Assembly (NCBI RefSeq): GCF_027595985.1 | Contig: NC_073306.1 | Coordinates: 193,581,000-193,644,999, forward strand | DNA length: 64,000 nucleotides | Source: Sorex araneus | Taxonomy: Eukaryota > Chordata > Mammalia > Eulipotyphla > Soricidae | Reading direction: 5' to 3' | In this document: in pieces, positions 32,620 through 45,500 of the stretch | How positions within the stretch are numbered: position 1 is the first letter of the stretch | Layout: each line of letters opens with the position of its first letter | Position numbers and translations under genes: made by a program | The notes under the pieces: model-generated | The model's database searches: none | Told to the model about the DNA's origin: nothing | Seen by the model: the letters and a program-made list of their open reading frames with translations, nothing else

Positions 32620-33088
32620 TCTCCTCCCTTTTTATTTTCTAAAATAGGCAATTAGATATTGGTAGTATAGCAAGCCTGCCCTCGCAGCTCCAGAGATGGC
32701 TCAACCCATCTCACTGAAGACCAGCTTACCTCCATAGAAAGAAGGGGCATTAACCAGCGGGGGAAGTAGGGGCCTATCCCCCAGTCACTATTAAGGATCC
32801 TTTTAGTGGGGAGAGGAGTACTGTTCAGATCCAACCTCTATGCAGATAGGCGTGCTTCTACGAGCTCTGGACAGCCTTTGAAGGCTTCTTGTAGGCGAAT
32901 ACCGCCTGGTTCTGCCCCCCGAAGGTGCCCATGGCATTATTACAACTGCCCTGAGATGCAGTCACCCTTGCTCGGGTGCGAGGAGCCAGTAGTTGCACAA
33001 GGAGCAGGTGTTAATTCTGAGGATGGCATAGAAAGGGAGGTGTAGGAGTCCATTCAGGTATCTCCAACCCTTGATCAGCTAGATCCAA
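32620..33088 (-). other. ERV region between env and LTR
   Basis: No intact frame was recognised here. It ends in the polypurine tract that primes plus-strand synthesis. In a provirus this is the untranslated stretch before the 3' LTR. Confidence 0.6.
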
Positions 33089-34742
33089 TCAATGATAATG
33101 AATTTGGATGGGTTTTGATGCCAGGGGGTCAATCTGCCTTTTTATGAAGGCCATAATCCTATTAAACAAAAATGGCCCCAGGGATAATACAATCAGAAAA
33201 CCAAAAAGGGGACCAAGCAAGGGAAGCACATAGGATAGTACTCCTCTCATTCCCCACCACCCCTGGGAGGTGTTGGTGAGTTGTCTCTGCCTCTCGAGGT
33301 CTTCTTGGAGCTGTCTTATTTGATCTCGAACCACTCCGCTCTGGTTGACGAAGAAGCAGCATTCTTCTTTGAGAAAAACACAGAGGCCACCCTGTTTGGC
33401 AGTAAGGAGGTTCAGTCCTCGCCGATTCTGCAATACAACTTGGGCAAGAGAATTTAATTGCTCCTGAACAGTCAAAATAATTTGGGTTACCTCTTGGATG
33501 TCCCCTATCAGCTGATTCTGCAAGGAATTATGTAAGGAGACAGCAGTGGTGATTCCTGCTGCACCAGTGGCTACTCCAGCTGCTACCCCCAGACCAACAA
33601 AGAATGGGATAAAGGCAAAGGACCGGGGGATACGAGTATGTTCTTTCAGAAGTATGGGGATGGATTCGGATGCTGGGAGTGTACTAAGGTGTGGGAAAAA
33701 AAACAATAGCACAAGTTCCAGTCCAATTTCCATACAAAAAGGGTCAGATACCTGTATTGCAAAGAAAGGAGGCATTAAATGGGGGACAATACGTGAGGGA
33801 AACACCCATGACTGGGGGTCCCAGGAATCTTTGAGAATGAAGGGAAAGTTTCCGTGTAGGAATAGTGGCTGAATTAGAATTATTAAAGCTAGTAAGATTC
33901 TCTGGAACTGTAGACAGCACATAATGGGGAAAATAATAGAAAGGTCTATTATCATGACAAGGCTTAATTAGCTCAGAGGAATCAAAGGTATCATTAATCA
34001 GCAAAATGGAGGCATCTAGGGGGACTTCATAAGAGGGGCACATACACAACCAGCACCCTTGAGCAAACCCACTCTGAGTAGTATTAAGCAACTGATAGGA
34101 GAATTCCAAAAGTTTAAGCAAAAGGGTAAAGGTCCAAGAATGTGTTGGATCCAGCTGCTGAATAAGCGAGTGGAAGATTTGAGAGACATTAGCAATCTTT
34201 TCAAGGATAATCTCGGTAGGGGAGGCAGTAGGCCTTGGGACCCATCTTTTCTGTATCTTAATTAGCCCATAGAGGTCCATCCCCCATCCGTCCACTCGAA
34301 TTCCTGCTAAGTCACCGGTTATCCAAAGCGGGTTATTGAGGTCAGAGATTTTATATTTAACTGGGTTGCAATTTCCTGGAGTGCAAGTTTTGCTGGCAGG
34401 TAGTAGCAGCTCCAGGTTAACTTTCAAGGAACTGGAATGCACGTGTGGGCAAGACCAATGAGGGCAGTGACCTTCTTGAGCATCATCACAGTCTCCCGAT
34501 TGCTCGTGCTTCCAACAAATATATTTATGGGATGTGGCGTAAGATTGTTCCCAGATGCCGCATGAACCTAGCCCAGAGGTGGGCTTGCAGGCGTCAAAGT
34601 ACAGATCTACATGGCTACCTGTTAGGGGATTATATCGGGACCTATTAAGAAGCAAAGGTGGATCAAACCCAACAGCAAGAATCTGAAATTCCCAGTGTGT
34701 GTCTTCTTTTTTACTGTAGGTTGTCTGTGTCAGCGCCATCAT
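33089..34742 (-). pseudogene. Retroviral envelope gene, broken once in frame
   Basis: Two overlapping open frames cover most of an envelope protein. The upstream one (34,742-33,744, 332 codons) is surface-subunit-like, with many cysteines, N-glycosylation sites and the CWLC motif of gammaretroviral-type envelopes. It ends at a TGA at 33,744. The downstream frame (about 33,700-33,089) holds a basic cleavage-like site (RIPR), a hydrophobic fusion-peptide-like stretch, a heptad region, the conserved LQNRRGLNLLTAKQGG element with the CX6CC cysteines after it, and a membrane span with a short tail. A run of eight A (plus strand, near 33,698) lies where the frame changes. The lesions are thus one stop and one frameshift. 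The N-terminus may be incomplete. Expression is unknown. Confidence 0.85.
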
Positions 34743-35152
34743 TTACATTTTAAAATACAAAATTTCAATATAGAGATAAAAAATCATTTATCTGTTCATG
34801 AATTATCAAAGTATTTTTGTTCCTGTGAATTAACTTTTCATCTACATTTTTTTTGACTCAGTATTATTTGCTGTTACATTTTAGGTTTTCTTGAACTGAG
34901 ATTTATATTAATTTTTTGTAGTTATATAAATTGCCAAACTGATTTGAAAACATTAATTATTCCTATTATGATGATACAGCAATATTTTAATATTGTATTT
35001 TATTGCACCTACTTTTTCTTAAAAATGTTTCATGTTGATAGAGAAATTTCATGAGAAATACTGAGGCAAACTTCCTATAATTTCCTTACTTTTTTTTATA
35101 AAATAAATCTCTGCTTTAAGCCAGAAAATGTTTATTTTAAGAATGTTATATA
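34743..35152. other. AT-rich spacer, no gene
   Basis: No repeats of the recognised families, no LTR and no open frame with homology. Confidence 0.5.
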
Positions 35153-35326
35153 GGGGCTGGAGCATAGCACAGCGGGTAGGGCGTGTGCCTTGCACTCGTC
35201 CGACCTGGGTTCGATTCCCAGTATCCCATATGGTCCTCTGAGCACTACCTGGAGTAATTCCTGAGTGCAGAGCCAGAAGTAATCCCTGTGTGTCTGAAGG
35301 TGCGACCCAAAAAGCAAAAAAAAAAA
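35153..35326 (+). repeat. Full-length A-tailed SINE
   Basis: The element ggggctggagcatagcacag to gacccaaaaagc plus A-run is flanked by a perfect 11 bp duplication, aatgttatata (35,142-35,152 and 35,327-35,337). Confidence 0.95.
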
Positions 35327-35447
35327 AATGTTATATAATTATAGGTGATATTGCCTGATAAAGACAGGCTTCTGTCACTCAAGTTTAACCACTTTGATCA
35401 CAATCTAATTATCGAATGTGGATTTTTTTGGTTGAGTTCAAGAATTT

Positions 35448-35590
35448 GGGGTTCGGGGATAGCTCAGCTATATAAAGTGCTTGCTTTAGATTCTGCTAAG
35501 TCTGATTGCTTTAATGACAGAGCAGAGAGTGACTCCAAGTGATGAGCCAGGACTTGTCCCTGAGCACTGCCAGGTATGTTTCCCAGATAA
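35448..35590 (+). repeat. Old SINE
   Basis: The sequence ggggttcggggatagctcag to ccctgagcactgccaggtat is a diverged SINE with the head and tail order preserved. Confidence 0.6.
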
Positions 35591-36291
35591 ATTACATTCT
35601 GGGGAAAAAAAATATTAATCTATTCAGACAATATAGGAAATATTTGTATTTTTAAAAACCTATCAATATTGTTCAATCTCACTGAGCTTGCATTTAAAAA
35701 CTAATGATTACATTATTTTTTATGTCAAATAATTTAATGTTTACTGTTAGGTTAGTGAGGGGATTGAAACAACTGGATTCTAAAGAAACGTGACTTATTT
35801 TATATGGTTCTTACTGTATAGTAGCAGAATTTAAAAACTAACTTCACACTTTAGTCCACAATAAAGGCTAAACATCCTGTGTATCTACTGAATACACAAG
35901 AATACTATCATATGTATATAATAGTGTACTCAATATACACAATAATGTACACAATAGTACATAGTAATACTGCTAATAGTACTCTTAATGATTGTTTATG
36001 TGCTCATGGACAATATCAAAAGTTAATTGTGTCTCAGTAATTTTGTGTAATTAAAATTTTTAATAACACTTTGATATAAGATATTTTATTTGTCTTTATT
36101 TTTCTCTTTAAACTGACATATTTAGAACGCTAAACAGTAGTCAATAATTGATAAACAGATTTTAAATGAAAAAAATCAATTCTGGAAACTTTTTGTCAGA
36201 GGAGAAATGAATCCAGGCCCTTCCCTTCTTCCTGGAATAAATCTGAGGGGTCCTGCCTGTGAGAGAGAGCAGCTTCGGACCCCAGATGCAG

Positions 36292-36571
36292 CTAGTGCCT
36301 CTTTTCCTTCTTCCCTGCTTTAGAAAACAGCCGGCAACAGCACAGGCAGCATTGGGTGATGAGCCACAGGGCAGCTGCCACGCAGGCCAGCAGGAAGCCG
36401 ATGACGTCCAGAGAGTGGTACTGGAGCAGGGTGAGGCCGTGGGAGGCGGGCCGCAGGTGTTTGGCTCCTTTGTGGCGCATGACGAACTCGATCCAGAAGG
36501 CCGCCCTGTCCAGAGGCTTCACTGGCTGATCTCGTTGAATTGCCCTTAGTTTCATCGCATTCTCCTTATAC
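36292..36571 (-). CDS. UGT2B: UGT2B copy B, exon 6 (coding part)
   Basis: 280 bp; begins [20 protein letters not shown] and ends GKKEKRH with TAG. The membrane anchor is identical to copy A. Similarity continues for about 45 bp beyond the stop (gcagcttcggacc and gtcctgcctgtgagagag) but stops near the upstream intron boundary. Confidence 0.95.
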
Positions 36572-39500
36572 CTTAGGGTGGGAAACAAGAAGATATTTAA
36601 AACAAGTTAAGTAGCATAAGTAAATTGTTACCCTGAAGGGTTTTGAGCGTTACACCTATGAATGAAACTAACTGTCATAGGATTACACATGCGGTATGGG
36701 AGGATGTCGGTTTGGGAGGTCTTCATTGGCAGTTTAACACTTCAACTGGAATTTTATTTTATTTTTTCTGTTTTTTTTTTTAATTGAATCAGCATGACAT
36801 GGGGTGGAGCAAAAACACAGTGGGTAGGGCGTTTGCCTTGCACGCTGCCAGCGGGGTTAGATGTTAAAAACTTATACACAACTTTAGCTCTACATTTCTC
36901 TATTTCTTCTGGACATACGCCTAAAAGAGGGACTTAAACTGTTTCCCAAAGTGGTGATACTGTCCACTTAGGATGGGACTAGAATGATCTAGGGGACTAG
37001 GGGAGGCTGTATAGAGCTTTGGATGCAATGAAGGGATTTTCTGCTTGTAGAAAAAGAAATTTCTCTGTGTGTGTCTCTCTGTGTGTGTGTTTATTGTGTG
37101 TGTCTCTGTGTGTGTGTGTTACAGTAGCATTTTTGTTTAAAAAATATTTTTTAATTTTATTGAATCACTGTGAGATAGTTATAAGCTTTCATGTTTGGGT
37201 TACAATCACACAATGATCGAACACCCATCCCTCCACGAGTGCACATTCTCTACCACCAATATCCCCGGTATACACCCCCTCTCCCACCCTACCCCTGCCT
37301 CCATGTCAGACAATATTCCTCATACTTTTGGGTATTATGGTTTGCGATACAGATACTGAGAGGTCATCATGTTTGGTTTGGTTCATTATCTACTTGCGAT
37401 ACACATCGCCCATCCCGACTGATTCCTCCAGCCATCATTTTCTTAGTGATCCCTTCTCTATTCCATCTGCCTTCTCCTCTCCGCTCATGAGGCAGCCTTC
37501 CAGCTATGGATCAGTCTTTCTGGCCATTGTATCTATTGTACTTGGGTGTCAGCCTCATGTTATGTTATTTTATACTCCACAAATGAGTGCGGTCCTTCTA
37601 TGTCTGTCCTCTCTTAGAAAGAGAAATTTCAAGAGGAGTGCTGAATAATTTTTCTTCTGAAAAAGCTCTTTCAGGTCACAAGATTAAATTTTGTGGAGAT
37701 AATTCCACTATTCTGGCATATTTTTCAATATTACTGAGAATGACCTTTACAAGCTTTCTCTTGTGCCTATAGATCTGTATGCTGGTTTTATCTTTTTCCA
37801 TTTTTTCTTTAATGTTTACAGATTTTATTTTGATGTATAATAATTTGACGACTGCCATTCTAAAATACTTGTCTTCATTTTTAGGAATAGTTTTTCATTT
37901 TGTATTCTAGATTAATAACTGCAATATCTTTATTAATTTCACTACATAATTTAATATGCAGTATTTTATATATAGATTTATTTATTTATGTATGACTTAT
38001 TACTCTAGTATGTTTGTATGGGTTTCTGGGAAGGGGGCCTCACTGGGAAATTCTCAGTTGTTTAACTAAAAAGGTGACACAAATTACTCTTCTGGACAAA
38101 TGTGGAAAAAAACAAAAGTAAATGTGTAATAAATGGATAAATAAGAGTGGCATATCCAATCCATAGCCTACTTTGGATAAAATTAAGGCATGGATGAAAC
38201 AATAAAGCATTACTTTAAACTAAGGAAGTTAATCACAACTTTATTTTTTGCATGATTCTATTTGTATGAAAAATCCATATTACAATAATTGATAAAGACA
38301 TAATATAGATTAAAGTTTGACTTATGGTGGTAAAATGGAAAGTGTTTTTTGTGTGAGATTTTTGTTTCTGTTTTTTAAGTCAGACTTGGCAAATGCTCAG
38401 GGTTTACTCCTGGCTCTACATTCAGGAATCACTTTTGGCTTTGTGGGGGGCTATACGTGGTATCAGGGATCCAAACTAGGTCTATGGCATGTAAGGAAAG
38501 CATTATAACTGCTGTACTATATCTCTGGACTGATGTGTGAGATTTTGGAGGGCTTTGAAAATATCCTAAATTTAGATTAAGGTGGTATTTTTATAACTCT
38601 ATAACATACTGAACATATTCAGATAATCTTCATTTGGATTTTATATATTAACTATCTTTAGAAAGACTTTCAATATAATCAAACTGTTAGATAAAGTTTA
38701 TTGAAAAAATATTTTCAGTTTTAGATTTGGATTTTGAATAGAAATATTTATGTAAATATAATCTCTGCATTCATTACTTCTGTGTGTTCTATAGCAGTTG
38801 TAATAATGTTTTCTTGCAATTTCTTATAAATATTTTCATTGTTTAAGTAGAAAACTGTAGAGATAATTTGTTTGCTTTTTAAACAAATGGGTAAATATAA
38901 ATTTTAAGTAAATAGTTAAAAGATCACACTGGTTATGTGTCTAAACATGTTAATGTCACATTCAATATTAAAATGTCATAAAATAGTTAACAAAAGACAT
39001 ATCTCTATATATTATTTATTAAAGTATTGTGATACTCACAAAGGATCACTGATGACTGTCTTCAATGCATTGAGCAAATCTGAGCTTGACATTGTTTCAA
39101 AGTCCACCCTGACAGCTGCCCCCTTGGCCTGCATATGAGCGATGTTATCCGGCTGATCCGCAAACAGGGGAATGCCCACCATAGGCACCCCGTGGTAAAT
39201 TGCCTCATAGATGCCGTTGGTCCCACCATGAGTGATGAAAGCTTTGGTTTTGGGATGACCTAAGATTGAGTATATTTTAGGAAATAATCATTAATCTAAG
39301 AAATAATATCAAGGGGCCAAAAGAGACACTGATGGAATTCTTGCTAGGAAATAAGACTCTGATGGAATTCTGCTAGAGGAATAAATAAAGAACATGGAAA
39401 ACTTATAAACAAGTTTGGAAAATAAAACCAAGTCTTTCAGGTGAAAAAATTAAAACAACACTTTATAAAACAACAGAAAGAACCTGGCCAGAAATCAAGA

Positions 39501-42500
39501 AATGGAGATAACATGAGAGAAAGTGTTATCTTAAAAATAGTGAAATAAATTCCATTCCCAGCCACCACCCCTCCAGTGCCATGACAACTTCCTCCATCAG
39601 GTTTGTGGACTCCTATTATCGCTCCCCCATCTATTCATCTGGTATACCTTCTAAACCCCTAACGACAAAACTATACAGACATGAAGAACTTATTTTCTCT
39701 GCACCCCACATTTGAGGTACTAGTTATCCCAGGTCTCACACATACTTATCAATAATCCATGGCAATGCCCAAAGATAGCCTAATTGCAGGGGCCATAACA
39801 TACAACAGCAGGAGAAAAAGACTCCAAAACATGAAGGTCACTACGTTAAAACAACACAGAAACTCACTAAGCCTAATGATTGAAGTTTCTACCCCGGATG
39901 AATGAAACAGTAACAATGCACTCTATAAACTCAGATAAGGAATTTATAATAGAACTTTTAAGGATGTATAAAGAGCTCAAAGAAGCAGTGGAACTCACTG
40001 CTGATAAAGTACAAGAGGATATGAAAGAGGAGGTGAGGAAAATGCAAAGAAAAATACAAGCAGAAATGACAAACCTAAAAAACATGGTAGGTGAAATGAA
40101 AAAGCCAGTGGATGGCCTCAGCAGCAGAATAACCACTGCTGAAGATAGAATTAGTGAGCTCCATGATGAGGTTCAGAGACTCTCCAGACAACAGTAGAAA
40201 ATGGAAAAGTGTCTCAAAATAAACCAAGAGATGTCAAGAGAAAATTGGGATGAAGTCAAGAGGAATAACATAAGAATTGTTGGAGTCCCAGAGGAACAGG
40301 AAAAAAACCCTGATGAAGAAGAAACTGTCAAAGACATCATTGCTAAGATATTCCCAGAGGTGAAGACTACTTGCCATCAGGTCCAGAAGGCCAGAAGGGT
40401 TCCAGCTAAAATAAATCCAAATTAAAATATTCCAAGACACATCCTGATCAGAATGACAAAAACCATAGACAGAGATAAAATTCTGAAAATAGCAAAATCA
40501 AAGAAAGAAATTGCTTATAAAGGAGCATCCTTAATATTCACAGAAGACCTATCCAATGAAACCCTAAGGGTCTAAAGACAGTGGTGGGATATAGTGAACA
40601 AACTGAATGAAATAAATGCCTCACCTAGAATACTTTACCCAGCTAGACTCTCATTCATATCAGAAGGAATAATACACAGCTTCACAGACAAACAACAACT
40701 CAGGAACTTCATAGCTTCAAAACCATGGCTACAAGAGCAACTAAATGAGCTACTTTAAGACAAGACAAGCCCCCAATGCACACCACACTTTGACAGAACG
40801 ATGGGTCAAAATCCCATAACAATAATCTCTCTCAATGTCAATGGGCTAAATGAACCAATTAATAGACACAGTGTGGCAGGATGGATCAGAAAACTGAACC
40901 TAACATTTTCCTGCCTGCAAGAAACACATTTGAACAGCAGAGCAAAAAAAGACTCAAAGTGAAAGGAGGAAAACAGTCCTACAAGCAAACAGCTCCCTCA
41001 CAAAAGTGGGAGTGGCTGTATTAATATCAGACCGTATAGACTTCAGACTGAAGAAAATTACAAGAGACAATGAAGGTCATTTCCTAATGATCAAAGGATC
41101 TGTACACCAGGAAGAACTCACCCTCCTAAATGTATATGCACCTAACGAAGAACCAGCAAAATACTTAAAACGATTCCTCATAGACTTGAAGGAAGATGTT
41201 GGCAGCAGCACAATAATAGTTGGAGATCTCAACACTGCTTTATCACCTCTCCACAGATCAGTAAGACTCATGCTCAGCAAGGATACTTTATCTGGAGGAA
41301 GAAATGGAAGACAGAGTTCTAGTAGATATATATAGGACACTTCAACTTCAGAGAGCTGAATACACATTCTTCTCAAGTGCACATAGGGCATTCTCCAAGA
41401 TAGACCACATACCAGGTCACAAAACCTACCTTCATATAATTAAGAGGATAGAAATTGCATCACAATCTTTTCAGACCATGATGCACTGAAAATCAAAGTA
41501 AATCACACCCAGAAACAGAAATTCAAACCAAACACCTGGAAATTAAAAACAGCTCACTATTGAATAATGAGTGGTTTTAAAAAGAAATAAAAGAGTACTT
41601 TAAAAGATTCTTGGAAATGAATGAGAATGAAGACATGAGTTACCAAAACTTATAGGACACAGCAGGAGCAGTGTTAGGAGGAAAGTTCATAGCTCTACAA
41701 GCATTCTTCAGGAAGGAATATTGAGCCCACATGAATAATCTAACCTCACGGCTTATGGTCTTGAAGAATAATCAACAAAAGGAACTCAAATCAGATAGGA
41801 GGAAAGAAATAATAAAACTTAAAATGGAAATTAATGACATGGAAACCTCAAATTAACAATGCGAAAGATTAGTGAAATCAAGAGCTGGTCCTTTGAGAAA
41901 ATAAACAAGATCAATAAGCCATTAGCAAGACTCACAAGGAATGAGAGAGAACCCTAATTAACAGAATCAGAAACAAAAAGGGAGACATCACACCAGACAC
42001 ACAGAAATTCAAAGGATAATCAGACATTACTTTGAAAAGCTTTATGCTATGAAACTAGACAACCTCGAAGTCATGGATAAATTCCTGGACTCCTATAATC
42101 TCCCAAAGCTGACCCAAGAAGACTTGGAATACCTGAACAGACCTATCACTATCAAGGAAATTGAAATAGTAGTCAAAAGTCTCCCAAAAATAAAAAACTC
42201 TGGCCCAGATGAATTCACTAGTGAATTCTTCCAAACCTTCAAAAAGGACCTACTCCCAATCCTGTTCAAGCTTTTCCAAGAAATTGAAAAATCAGGAACA
42301 TTTCCAGACAGTTTCTGTGAACAAATATCACCCTCATACCAAAGGAGACGGAGACACCAAAAAAAAAAAAAAAGAGAGATTACAGACCAATATCCCTGAT
42401 GAATACAGATGCAAAGATCCTCAACAAAATACTAGCAAATAGAATCTGGTGACTCATCAAAAAAACTCATCATTGCACCATGACCAAGTAGGTATGCAAG

Positions 42501-45500
42501 GATGGTTTAATATTCACAAATTAAACCATCTGGGTATGCAAGGATGATTTATTATTCAGAAATCAATCAGAAAGATGCACTGTATCAATAAAAGGAAAGA
42601 TAAAAACCATATGACCATATGAATAGATGTGGATAAGGCATTTGACAAAATCCAGCACCCATTTATGATTAAAAAAACTCTCAGCAAACTGGGAGTTGAA
42701 GGAACTTTCCTCAATATAGTGAAAGTCCATGGCCTTCCTATACACAAATAATGAAAAAGAAGAAAGAGATATTTAAACAAATCCCCTTCACAATAGTTCC
42801 TCAGAAAATTAAGTACCTTGGAATCAGCTTAAGTAAAGAGGAGAAGGACCTGTACAAAGAAAACTACAAAACACAACTTAAAGAAATGAAAAAGGACACT
42901 AGGATATGGAGATGACATTCCCTGCACATGAGAGGATTAACATCATCAAATGGTAATATTCCCCAAATCATTGTACAGATTCAATGAAGTCCCTATAAGG
43001 ATACCCATGACATTTTAAAAGAAATAGACAAAACACTCCAGAAATTCATGTGAAGTAATGAACCTCCACGAATAGCCAAAGCAATTCTTGGGAAAAAGAA
43101 GATGGGTGGCATCACCTTCCCCAATCTCAAACTGTACTACAAAGTGGTAGTAACTAAAACAGCATGGTATTGGAACAGAAACAGATGCACAAACCCATAG
43201 AACAGAGTTGAATATTCTGACACAGCCTCTCAAGTATACAATCACTTAATATCCGACAAAGAAGCAAGAAATGTGAAGTGGAGCAAGGAAAGCCTCTTCA
43301 ACAACTGGTGCTGAGAAAACTTGACGGCTACATGTAAAAGAATGAACTCATATCTCTGTCTAATGTCAAGCACAAAAGTCAAATCAAAATGGCTTAAAAA
43401 CCTTGATACCAGACATGATTCCATAAGGTACATGTAGGAAAATGTAGGCAGAACTCTCCATGACATTTGAAGCTAAAGGCGTCTTTAAGGATGAAACACA
43501 CTGACCAAGCAAGTGGAAACATATATCAGCAAATGGGACTACTTTAAACTAAGAAGCTTCTGCACCTCAAAAGAAACAGCGACTAAAATACAAAAGGAGC
43601 CCACAAATGGGAAAAATATTTACTAATACCCATCAAATAGGGGCTTAATATCCAGAATATACAAGACACTGGTAGAACTTTACAAGAAAAAAATCTTCTA
43701 GCTCCATCAAAAAATAGAGAGAAGAAATGAACAAAAGCTTCCTCAAAAAAGAAATTTAAATGGCCAAAAGGCACATGAATAAATGCTCTACATCATTAAT
43801 CATCAGGGAGATGCAAATCAAAACAATAATGAGGTATCATATTACACCACAGAAACTGTCACACATCAACAAGAACAACAACCAGTGCTGGTGTAGATGC
43901 AGGAGAAAGGGAATCTCATTCATTGTTGGTGGGACTTCTGACTAGTCCAGACTTTTTGGAAAACAACATGGACAGTCCTTCGAAAACTCGAAATTGAGCT
44001 TCCATATGACCCTGCAACATCACTCCTTGGAGTATATAGCAGAGATGCAAAAAAATACAGTAGAAATGATGTCTACACTTGTATGTTTATTGCAGCACAA
44101 TTTACATAGCCAGAACTTGATAAAAAACTGAGTGCACTAGAACAGATGACTGGTTGAAGTGCACAGATGACTGGTTGAAGAAACTCTGGTACCCCTACAC
44201 AATGGAATACTGTTAGGAGAGATGAAATCATGAAATTTGCACTTAGGTGGATGGACACGGAGAGTATAATGATAAGTGAAATTAGTCAGAAAAGAGGAAC
44301 AGACATAGAATGACTCCACTCAATGTGGAATATAAAGTAGCATAATATGAGACTAACACCTAAGGATAGTAGCGATAAGGGTCAGGAGGATCAGGCCATG
44401 GTTTGGAAGCCAGCCCCTTGAGCTGTGGGAAAAGGCAGTTGGGATGCAGAAGGAACCACTAAGTAAATGATGGTTGGAGGGATCACCCAGGATGGGAGAT
44501 TTGCACTGAAAGTAGACCAAGGATCAGTCGCAATGACCTCTTAGTATCTGTATTGCAAATAATAATGCCCAAAATTAGAGAAAAAGAAGGATCGTACCTG
44601 CCACAGAGGCAAGGAGTGGGGTGGGGTGGGGGTGGCGGGTGCAACACTGGGAACAATGGTGGTGGAAAATGTGCACTAGTGGACGGATGGGTGCTCGAAC
44701 ATTGTTTAACTGAAACATAATCATGCAAGTTTGTAAGTGTATCTCACAGTGATTCAATAAAACTTCTTAAAAAATTAAAAATAAAAGATTAAATGCTAAA
44801 AAAAGGAATCTGTATCTTCTAAACTTGATTATTTTCCTTTTTATCTAGTGTCCTAATCCTTGTTGTTTTGCATGGAAGCAAGAAATTTTTGCACAATGAA
44901 TATATATACATATATATACTTAACTATATGTATACTAACATAGAATATTTGTATAGATTAGCATACTATGTATAAATATGTGATTTAACAGTATTAATAT
45001 AATAGACCTACATATTGAATGTGTGCTGTAAATAACATAGCATTTATACTATGTATAAATATGTGATTTAACAGTATTAATGTAATAGACCTACATATTG
45101 AATGTATACTTAAATCAACATCTGAAACTTACTATAAAGCAACAGAGAACATGCTTAGAATGTGTGGGATCCTGGGTTTGATCTTTAGCATGACAAAAAA
45201 TATTTATAACAAAAATAAATTTACAAAAATAAAATAATAGAAATAATATATATTAAATCATCTTGATGAGGTTATAGATCAGTGCTCTTGCTAAGTAGTA
45301 TCAAACTGGTTAGATTTTCCTAATAATATTTACTTTTGCAGCAACAATAAACTTTATCATTAAGGAAAACATACGGGTGTAAAAATCTCTTTGGAATAAG
45401 TATGGCTGACTAAATTTATAAAGAAATAGTGAAACAATGAAATGAAAGCTGAGGGACAGAATTGGACTTGCAGTTGTGAAGTTAATATAGTGCATACCCA

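Larger units (their letters stand above)
32263..34742 (-). mobile_element. Partial endogenous retrovirus: env plus 3' LTR
   Basis: On the minus strand it contains a gamma-type env region (34,742-33,089), a 450 bp tail, a polypurine tract and one LTR. No gag, pol or 5' LTR sequence is visible on the env-upstream side, where ordinary AT-rich DNA begins right at the env start. The provirus was therefore truncated, either at insertion or by a later deletion. It lies in the spacer between UGT2B copies A and B. Confidence 0.85.

Noticed and set aside
45048-45108. Direct repeat as a CRISPR-like array
   Set aside because: There are only two copies, in a eukaryotic intron. It is a simple tandem duplication.
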